Shown: piece after piece, positions 58,484 through 64,000 of the stretch
Position numbering within the stretch: the first letter of the stretch is position 1
Layout of the letters: each line of letters begins with the position of its first letter
Assembly: GCA_964620595.1 (NCBI GenBank)
Contig: CAZUHP010000003.1
Location: 83,889 to 147,888, forward strand
Origin: Desulfocarbo sp964620595
Lineage (GTDB): Bacteria; Desulfobacterota; Desulfarculia; Desulfarculales; Desulfarculaceae
Length of the DNA stretch: 64,000 nucleotides
Direction: 5' to 3'
Made by a program: the position numbers and the translations under genes
The notes under the pieces: model-generated
The model's input: the letters and a program-made list of their open reading frames with translations, nothing else
What the model was told of the DNA's origin: nothing
Databases searched by the model: none

Positions 58484-58933
58484 GTGGGCCGCCGCTACCC
58501 CCAGGCCCCGGTGCTGAGCGTGGCCGGGGTGGTCCTGGCCGGGGACCAGGTGCTGTTGGTGAAGCGGGGCCGCCCGCCGGCCCGGGGCATCTGGTCCGTG
58601 CCCGGCGGCGCGGTGGAGGTGGGCGAGTCCCTGGCCGCGGCCCTGGTGCGCGAGATAAGGGAGGAAACCGGCCTCGAGGTGGAGGTGGGGCCCCTGGTGG
58701 AGGTGGTGGAGCGCATCCTGCCCGACGAGCAGGGCAGGGTGGAGTATCACTACGTGATCTTGGACTATCTTTGCTTCGGCCCCTTGCAGGAACCCGTGGC
58801 GGGCAGTGACGCGGCCCAGGCCCGCTGGGTGCCCCTGGAGCGGCTTTCCCAGGCCGGATTGACTCCTGATACCGAGCGGGTGGTGCGCCGGGCGGTGGAG
58901 TTGGCCGGGGGCCGTATCCCCCATGTGAGATAG
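58484..58933 (+). CDS. NUDIX hydrolase
   Basis: A 149-residue Nudix pyrophosphohydrolase. The Nudix box is complete: G-G-A-V-E-V-G-E-S-L ... R-E-I-R-E-E-T-G-L. Context (two bases after the UXS stop, G-rich ribosome site overlapping the UXS end) suggests hydrolysis of a nucleotide sugar or a housecleaning role; the substrate cannot be read from the sequence. Start is GTG 58484. Last gene of the rmlB operon. Confidence 0.88.
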   Translation: MGRRYPQAPVLSVAGVVLAGDQVLLVKRGRPPARGIWSVPGGAVEVGESLAAALVREIREETGLEVEVGPLVEVVERILPDEQGRVEYHYVILDYLCFGPLQEPVAGSDAAQARWVPLERLSQAGLTPDTERVVRRAVELAGGRIPHVR

Positions 58934-58945
58934 GGTACAAGAATA

Positions 58946-58975
58946 TTGACACTGTAGGGGCCTGGGTGCTATGGT
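58946..58975 (+). promoter_or_regulatory. promoter of the qrc operon
   Basis: TTGACA at 58946-58951, an 18-nt spacer and TATGGT at 58970-58975. It starts 13 bases after the nudix stop and leaves a leader of about 170 bases. Confidence 0.65.
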
Positions 58976-59054
58976 GCGGCAGTTTCGGGCCGGGGCCTGT
59001 TTGGTAGGCGGCCCGAGTTGTGAGGGGTTTTCCTAAATTCTTTAACCATTCAAG

Positions 59055-59153
59055 GTTGTAGCCCGCGCCAGGGGCCGCCTGCGGCCCGTGCCGCGGCGCC
59101 TGTCGGCTATAGCGGCGGGCGGTAAAGATGCTTACAACACAGGCAGAGGGTCT
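59055..59153 (+). promoter_or_regulatory. Structured 5' leader of qrc, riboswitch-like
   Basis: A closing helix GTTGTA (59055-59060) pairs with TACAAC (59133-59138), seven bases before the ribosome site (AGAGGG 59145-59150). Stacked on its 5' strand is GCCCGC (59061-59066) with GCGGGC (59115-59120). Inside lie GGGCCGC/GCGGCCC (59072-59078 with 59081-59087) and CCGC/GCGG (59091-59094 with 59112-59115). The helix-next-to-RBS design is typical of translational switches, but it matches no class I recognise. Confidence 0.45.
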
Positions 59154-59768
59154 ATGGCAACGCACGGCAAAAAACAGGTAAATCGGTCCCCGGCGGACTG
59201 GTGGCTCTTCGTGTTGGGGTTTGTGCTTTTCTCTGCCGTGGGCTTCTGGGCTACCCCGGCGATCCTCTACGCCGAAAAGCCCCAGCCCTTCCAGTTTTCC
59301 CACAAACTCCACATGGAGCAGGTGGATGAGGGCTGCAAGTCCTGCCACTCCTTCCGCGAGGACGGCTCCTACACCGGCATTCCCAGCCTGGAGAAATGCA
59401 AGGAGTGCCACAGCGAGGAGCCCATGGGCTCCACCCCGGAGGAGAAAGTCCTTTCCGCAGAGTACGTGGCCAAGAACAAGCCCATACCCTGGCAGGTCTA
59501 CTCCAAGCAGCCGCCCTGCGTGTTCTTCTCCCACGCAGCGCACGTGGCCAACGCCGGCATGGAGTGCGAGACCTGCCACGGTGACCACGGCAAGACCGAG
59601 AAGCTGCGCACCTACGAGTACAACCGGCTTACAGGTTACAGCCGCGACATCTGGGGCTGGAGCCTGATCCCGCTGGACGGTCCGCCCAAACGCATGAAGA
59701 TGGACGACTGCGCCAACTGTCACCGGGAAAACGGCGTGCGCGACGCCTGCTTCGTCTGCCACAAATAG
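59154..59768 (+). CDS. qrcA: Multihaem cytochrome c, QrcA-like
   Basis: A 204-residue cytochrome anchored by one N-terminal helix (about residues 15-35), without cleavage site. Five C-x-x-C-H motifs at residues 61, 82, 138, 186 and 199, and one lone candidate C-V-F-F-S-H at 122-127. In the Qrc complex this subunit receives electrons from periplasmic type-I cytochrome c3 and passes them through QrcBC to menaquinone. The family is described as hexahaem, so the sixth haem here would need a non-canonical site. ATG 59154 follows AGAGGG. The three qrc genes that follow confirm the assignment. Confidence 0.85.
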   Translation: MATHGKKQVNRSPADWWLFVLGFVLFSAVGFWATPAILYAEKPQPFQFSHKLHMEQVDEGCKSCHSFREDGSYTGIPSLEKCKECHSEEPMGSTPEEKVLSAEYVAKNKPIPWQVYSKQPPCVFFSHAAHVANAGMECETCHGDHGKTEKLRTYEYNRLTGYSRDIWGWSLIPLDGPPKRMKMDDCANCHRENGVRDACFVCHK

Positions 59769-59794
59769 GCGGAATTTGATCGAGGAGAGTCTCG

Positions 59795-62011
59795 ATGAAT
59801 TGGGATAGAAGAGCCTTTGTGAAATTCGCCGTGGGAGCGGTGGTGGGCCTCCATGCCAGCCCGCTGGTCCCCAAACTGATGGACGACGTGGCCATCTGGA
59901 CCCAGAACTGGTCCTGGGTGCCCGACCCCGAAACCGGCGAGGTGGCCTTTGCCAACTCGTTCAACCCGGATACCGGCACCGGCGTCAAGGTGCGCCTGGT
60001 GAAGGCCCGGCTCTCCGGCCAGAGGGTCATCCGGGTGGAGGGCGACCCCGACCATCCGCTCAGCCAGGGCGGGGTGGTGGCCGCCGACGCCAGCGTGCCC
60101 CAGAAGGCCTACTACAACGCCATGCGGGCCGACGCGCCGGTGATGCGCAAGGCCGGGGTGCGGGGCCGGGTGCCTGCCGAGGAGGCCCTGGAGGCGGTGA
60201 GCGGCAAGCTCAAGGAACTGGCCCAGGCGGGCAAGGCCTCGCGGGTGGCCATCATCGCCGATGACCCCTACAGCGTCACCGGCGAGCTGCTCATGCGCTT
60301 CGCCGGGGCCTATGGCACCCCCAACCTGGTGTTCATGCCCTCGGCCAAGCAGACCCTGGCCCTGGCCGGCGCCTTGATGTTCGGCCAGAGCGAGCTTGGC
60401 TTCGACCTGATGAACTCCACCTACACCATCAGCTTCGGCACTCCGCTCTTGGAGGGCTTCGGCGCGCCGGTGGCGGTGCGCAAGGCCTTTGCCGCCTGGC
60501 GCAAGGACCCCATGCACCGGGCCACCCTGGTGCAGGTGGAGCCCCGGGCCTCGGTGACCGCCAGCCAGGCGGATGTGTGGCTGGCCTGCAAGCCGGGCAC
60601 CGAGGGCGCCGTGGCCTACGCCATAGCCAACCTCATGATCCAGGCGGGCAAGGCCTCCTCGGCGGTGACCAACTCGCCGGGCTTTGGCCAGTTCAAGTCG
60701 CTTCTGGCCGGCATGTACGGGCTCGACAAGGTCAGCCAGCAGACCGGGGTGCCGGCCGAGAAGATCAAGGCCGTGGCCGAGGGCTTCATGAAGGCCCCCA
60801 AGGCGGTGGCGGTCTGCGGGCCGGGCAACTCGGCCGACCCGGGCAGGCTCTTCGACTTCATGGCGGTTTTGGCCCTCAACGCGGTCAAGGGCAACCTGGG
60901 TAAGCCCGGCGGCCTGGTGCTGCGCCAGGGGGTTCCCCTCAAGGACCTGGGCGCGCCGGTGGCCATGCCCCAGGTGGCCCGCCTGGACGGCGGCGACCGC
61001 CGCATCATGGGCGCGGACAGCGCCTACGACCTGGCCGTGGCCGGGCTCAAGGGCAAGCCCTACCCCATTGAGGCGCTCATCGTGGTGGGCTGCAACCCGG
61101 CCTTCTCCGGGCCCCAGGCCAAGGTGATGCGCCAGCTCATCGAAAAGACGCCTTTCGTGGTGTCGGTGAGCGAGTACCTGGACGAGACGGCCGAGCTGGC
61201 CGACGTGGTGCTGCCGGTGGCCTCCTTCCTGGAGTGCTGGGGTGACGGCGCCACGCCCTATGGCGCGGCCCAGTCCTTCTACGGCGTGCACCGGCCCTTG
61301 ATCAGCATCTATCCCCAGTCCAAGAGCGCGGGGGACTGGGTGCTGGCCCTGGCCAAGAAGCTGGGCGGATCGCTGGCCGAGGCGCTGCCCTTTGCCGACA
61401 CCAAGGCGGCCCTGGCCGCGCGTACCGCGGGCATGGGCGGCCTGGACAAGCTGGCCGAGCAGGGTTACTGGATGCAGGCCAAGCCGGCTTACGGCTTTGC
61501 CTTCAACACCCCCTCCGGCCGCCTGGAGTTGATGCCCCAGGGCCTGGGCGGCAAGCTGCCCGTGCCGGGACCGGGCGTGGCTCCCAGCAAGGAACGGCCG
61601 CTTTTGATGGCGGGCATTCCTTCCCTGCGGACCGGCAAGGGCGATGCGCCCATGAGCCCCTATCAGCTCAAGATACTGGACGATACCACCCTGGCCCACA
61701 AGGACCAGTTGGTGGCGGAGATCAACCCCCAGACCGCGGCCGCGCTGCACCTGGCCGAGGGGGACGTGGTGGAGATAGCCTCCTCCACCGGCAAGATCAA
61801 CGCCCGCCTGCACCTGTACCACGGCGCTGCGCCGGGTATGGTCTTCGTGCCGGTGGGCCTGGGGCACACCGCTTTTGGCATGTATCTCAAGGATAAGGGC
61901 GCCAACTTCTTCGAGGCGGTGGAGATCACCGCCGATGCCGGCAGCGGGCTGCCGCAATGGGCGCTAACACCTGTCAGCATCGCCAAGGCGGGGGGAGTGA
62001 GCCATGTCTAG
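59795..62011 (+). CDS. qrcB: Molybdopterin-oxidoreductase-like subunit QrcB
   Basis: A 738-residue member of the DMSO-reductase family fold. It starts with a twin-arginine signal (M-N-W-D-R-R-A-F-V-K-F) so it is a Tat client and lies on the periplasmic side. No N-terminal C-x-x-C-x-x-x-C 4Fe-4S motif is present, and I see no Cys, Sec or Ser in the Mo-ligand position; in characterised Qrc this subunit is known not to bind the metal cofactor and serves as structural/electron-transfer partner. C-terminal molydopterin-dinucleotide-binding domain (about 600-738) retained. GAGGAG precedes the ATG. The end overlaps qrcC by eight bases. Confidence 0.9.
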   Translation: MNWDRRAFVKFAVGAVVGLHASPLVPKLMDDVAIWTQNWSWVPDPETGEVAFANSFNPDTGTGVKVRLVKARLSGQRVIRVEGDPDHPLSQGGVVAADASVPQKAYYNAMRADAPVMRKAGVRGRVPAEEALEAVSGKLKELAQAGKASRVAIIADDPYSVTGELLMRFAGAYGTPNLVFMPSAKQTLALAGALMFGQSELGFDLMNSTYTISFGTPLLEGFGAPVAVRKAFAAWRKDPMHRATLVQVEPRASVTASQADVWLACKPGTEGAVAYAIANLMIQAGKASSAVTNSPGFGQFKSLLAGMYGLDKVSQQTGVPAEKIKAVAEGFMKAPKAVAVCGPGNSADPGRLFDFMAVLALNAVKGNLGKPGGLVLRQGVPLKDLGAPVAMPQVARLDGGDRRIMGADSAYDLAVAGLKGKPYPIEALIVVGCNPAFSGPQAKVMRQLIEKTPFVVSVSEYLDETAELADVVLPVASFLECWGDGATPYGAAQSFYGVHRPLISIYPQSKSAGDWVLALAKKLGGSLAEALPFADTKAALAARTAGMGGLDKLAEQGYWMQAKPAYGFAFNTPSGRLELMPQGLGGKLPVPGPGVAPSKERPLLMAGIPSLRTGKGDAPMSPYQLKILDDTTLAHKDQLVAEINPQTAAALHLAEGDVVEIASSTGKINARLHLYHGAAPGMVFVPVGLGHTAFGMYLKDKGANFFEAVEITADAGSGLPQWALTPVSIAKAGGVSHV

Positions 62012-62795
62012 CACGGAAAACGGCATCAGATACGGCATGGTCATCGACGTGGACAAGTGCACCGGCTGCGGTGCCTGCTCGGTGGCCTGTATGTCCGAGA
62101 ACAATATCGGCGTGCTGCCCGACGAGACCAACAAGATCCGCTCCATCACCTGGCTGCGGGTCTACCAGATCGACAACGGCAAGCCTTATCCCAACACCGA
62201 GATAGCCTTCTTCCCGCGGCCCTGCCAGCACTGCGCCGGCTCCCACGGCCACCACACGCCCTGCGTGTCGGTGTGTCCGGCCACGGCCACCGACCGGGAC
62301 GAAGAGACGGGCATCGTCAGCCAGATTCCCACCCGGTGCATCGGCTGCCGGTACTGCGTGGCGGCCTGCCCGTACCACGCGCGCTACTTCAACTGGTACG
62401 ACGTGCCCTGGCCCGACGGCCTGGACCGGCCCCTGAGCCCCTTTGTCTCGCCCCGCATGCGCGGCGTGGTGGAAAAATGCACCTTCTGCTTCCACCGCTA
62501 TCAGCAGGCCAAGAACAAGGCCATGGTGGAAGGCGGGGAGATCGGCGAGAAGGACTACCAGACCGCCTGCACCGAGGCCTGCCCCTCGGGTGCCATCACC
62601 TTCGGCGACCTGAACAACCCCGAGCACAAGGTGTACGAGCTGAAAAAGAGCCCCTACGCCTTCCGGCTCCTGGAGCGGCTGGGCACCAACCCGGCGGTCT
62701 ATTATCTGTCCACCCGGGAGTGGGTGCGGCGCAAGGCGGACAACTACCTGTCCGGTGAGAAGCTGGCCAAGGCCCAGGCCGGCGGCGGCCACTAG
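62004..62795 (+). CDS. qrcC: Iron-sulfur subunit QrcC
   Basis: A 263-residue NrfC/PsrB-type ferredoxin subunit with four cysteine groups: C-T-G-C-G-A-C-S-V-A-C (residues about 14-24), C-Q-H-C-A-G-S-H...C-V-S-V-C-P, C-I-G-C-R-Y-C-V-A-A-C-P, and C-T-F-C-F...T-A-C-T-E-A-C-P. They should hold three or four Fe-S clusters that lead electrons from the cytochrome to the membrane subunit. No export signal of its own, so it is expected to hitch-hike with QrcB through Tat. Start codon overlaps qrcB; spacing to qrcD is about 50 bases. Confidence 0.92.
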   Translation: MSSTENGIRYGMVIDVDKCTGCGACSVACMSENNIGVLPDETNKIRSITWLRVYQIDNGKPYPNTEIAFFPRPCQHCAGSHGHHTPCVSVCPATATDRDEETGIVSQIPTRCIGCRYCVAACPYHARYFNWYDVPWPDGLDRPLSPFVSPRMRGVVEKCTFCFHRYQQAKNKAMVEGGEIGEKDYQTACTEACPSGAITFGDLNNPEHKVYELKKSPYAFRLLERLGTNPAVYYLSTREWVRRKADNYLSGEKLAKAQAGGGH

Positions 62796-62846
62796 GCCCC
62801 GCCTCCCTGGACCCAAGGTCTACTTTATAGATAGCGAGGACACCCA

Positions 62847-64000
62847 ATGGACGATTCCAAGTTCTGGCCAAAGGGAACCACCCGGTGCAAGCCCGTGTAC
62901 TTCGGCCTGTGGATGCTCTTCTGCCTGCTCCTGGCGGGCTGGGCCCTGGTATCGGCCTTCCTGTGCCTGTATAAGGGCCTCAACCAGACCAACATGAACG
63001 ACTACTTCGCCTTCGGCGTGTGGATCGTGGTGGATCTGGCGATCATCGCCTTGGGCGCGGGAGCCTTCTTCACCGGGTTCATGACCTACGTGCTGCGCCG
63101 TGATGACCTGAAGAACATCATCAACGCGGCGGTCATCATCGGCTTCATCTGCTACTCCGGCGCCATCTTGATGCTGGGCATCGACATCGGCCAGCCCATA
63201 CGCGGTTGGTTCGGTTTCTGGCACGCCAACGTGCACTCCATGCTCACCGAGGTGATGTTCTGCATCACCACCTACCTGATCGTGTTGATCATCGAGTTCG
63301 TCCCCCTGATCCTGGAGAACCGCCAGATCAACAAGATCCCCGAGTTCAACGTCTTCGCGCATCACCTGCACCGCATCATGATCGTCTTCGCCGGCACCGG
63401 CACCTTCCTGAGCTTCTTCCACCAGGGCTCCTTGGGCGGTATGTACGGGGTGCTCTACGCCCGGCCCTTCGCCTTCCGCGAAGGCTTCATGATCTGGCCC
63501 TGGACCTTCTTCCTGTTCATCCTCAGCGCCATCGCCTCCGGGCCGTCGTTCACCACGCTGATCGTGATGATCACCGAAAAGGTCTCCGGCCGCCGCCTCA
63601 CCAGCCACAAGGTGAAGATGCTCATGGCCAAGATCAGCGGCGGGTTGCTCACCTTCTACGTGCTGCTCAAGCTGGCCGACACCTACTACTGGGCCCAGGT
63701 CACCTCGGCCAAGGCCGGCGTGCCCTTCTCCTTCTTCTACTCCGACGGCCCCTACGGCGTATGGGTGCCCATCCTGGAGATCGTGGTGGGCGGCATCATC
63801 CCGGCGGCCATGCTGCTGACGCCCATGGTGCGCAAACGCTACGGCCTGCTGGCCCTGGCCATGGTGCTCAACTGCTTCGGCGCGGTGATGAACCGTTTCG
63901 TTATGACCATCCAGACCCTGGCCATTCCGGTGCTGCCCTTTGAGAAGTTCATCGGGTACCTGCCCACCTGGCAGGAGTGGGGCATCGCCGCCGGCGTGGT
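62847..64000 (+). CDS. qrcD: Integral membrane quinone-site subunit QrcD (NrfD/PsrC), 3' end outside window
   Basis: The open frame from ATG 62847 runs without stop to the last base (384 codons seen). It begins M-D-D-S-K-F-W-P-K-G-T-T-R-C-K-P and shows at least eight hydrophobic helices typical of NrfD/PsrC, for example W-M-L-F-C-L-L-L-A-G-W and F-V-P-L-I-L-E-N-R. It is the menaquinone-reducing subunit and the site of energy conservation discussed for Qrc. GCGAGGA lies seven bases upstream of the ATG. Characterised QrcD is a little over 400 residues, so only the last part should be missing. Order A-B-C-D matches the known operon. Confidence 0.9.
   Translation, partial: MDDSKFWPKGTTRCKPVYFGLWMLFCLLLAGWALVSAFLCLYKGLNQTNMNDYFAFGVWIVVDLAIIALGAGAFFTGFMTYVLRRDDLKNIINAAVIIGFICYSGAILMLGIDIGQPIRGWFGFWHANVHSMLTEVMFCITTYLIVLIIEFVPLILENRQINKIPEFNVFAHHLHRIMIVFAGTGTFLSFFHQGSLGGMYGVLYARPFAFREGFMIWPWTFFLFILSAIASGPSFTTLIVMITEKVSGRRLTSHKVKMLMAKISGGLLTFYVLLKLADTYYWAQVTSAKAGVPFSFFYSDGPYGVWVPILEIVVGGIIPAAMLLTPMVRKRYGLLALAMVLNCFGAVMNRFVMTIQTLAIPVLPFEKFIGYLPTWQEWGIAAGV

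Noticed and set aside
59055..59153. Known molybdenum-cofactor riboswitch upstream of qrc
   Set aside because: The sequence does not show the Moco RNA core I remember, and QrcB is thought not to bind the metal; kept only as an unclassified structured leader.
1..64000. tRNA, rRNA or prophage genes
   Set aside because: No T-loop or anticodon-arm-like sequences and no integrase, phage structural or transposase genes were recognised on either strand by eye; a tRNAscan or Infernal run would be decisive.

Overview
The window is GC-rich, densely packed chromosomal DNA. It most likely comes from an anaerobic, sulfate-reducing Desulfobacterota (Deltaproteobacteria, perhaps Desulfarculales-like). The main evidence is the qrcABCD-type menaquinone reductase operon at the right end (59154-64000), which is typical of sulfate reducers with periplasmic hydrogenases or formate dehydrogenases. 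Many c-type cytochromes, rubrerythrin, ferritin, ADP-forming acyl-CoA synthetase and many Fe-S proteins point the same way. The taxon is an inference from gene content only.

Layout. 1-6.0 kb: end of a LutC/LUD gene, a ClC chloride channel with CBS domains, and an ADP-forming acyl-CoA synthetase coupled to a phosphotransacetylase-like DRTGG protein. 6.1-18.1 kb: housekeeping genes (TPR protein, ispDF, cysS, a flavodoxin-fold oxidoreductase, uvrB, uvrC, tatA/B, tatC), an exported sulfite-oxidase-family protein and a DHH phosphoesterase. 18.2-25.2 kb: pyruvate/oxaloacetate carboxyltransferase, ferritin, an octahaem HAO-like cytochrome, queE, an Fe-S protein and mscS. 25.3-30.1 kb: MFS transporter, hsp20, ftsH and a thioredoxin-reductase-like flavoprotein.

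30.3-37.5 kb is a redox-sensing neighbourhood: a membrane histidine kinase with two haem-c motifs, comB, a STAS protein, a tetrahaem cytochrome translationally coupled to a haem-c chemotaxis receptor, rubrerythrin behind a PerR/Fur-like palindrome, and a QueG-like Fe-S protein. 37.7-41.4 kb: a DUF6125-like protein, an autoregulated TetR with an exported hydratase-family protein, and pyk. 41.6-51.8 kb: a degenerate receiver-TPR protein, an RND efflux system (TolC gene frameshifted, MFP, pump), an MFS transporter with a DUF362 ferredoxin gene interrupted by a 100-N scaffold gap, and HU. 52.1-58.9 kb: a secreted beta-helix protein, sixA, a small operon with tandem cupins, and an rmlB-rmlD-UXS-nudix sugar-nucleotide operon. 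58.9-64 kb: promoter, structured leader and qrcABCD, with qrcD running off the end.

Recurrent non-coding themes are a G-rich minisatellite of about 10 nt at many gene ends (a 12-nt version sits in frame inside coding regions), and a roughly 105-110 nt leader repeat, found upstream of ispDF and of an MFS gene, whose start resembles an ISL3-family terminal repeat. No tRNA, rRNA, CRISPR array, prophage or intact insertion sequence was seen.
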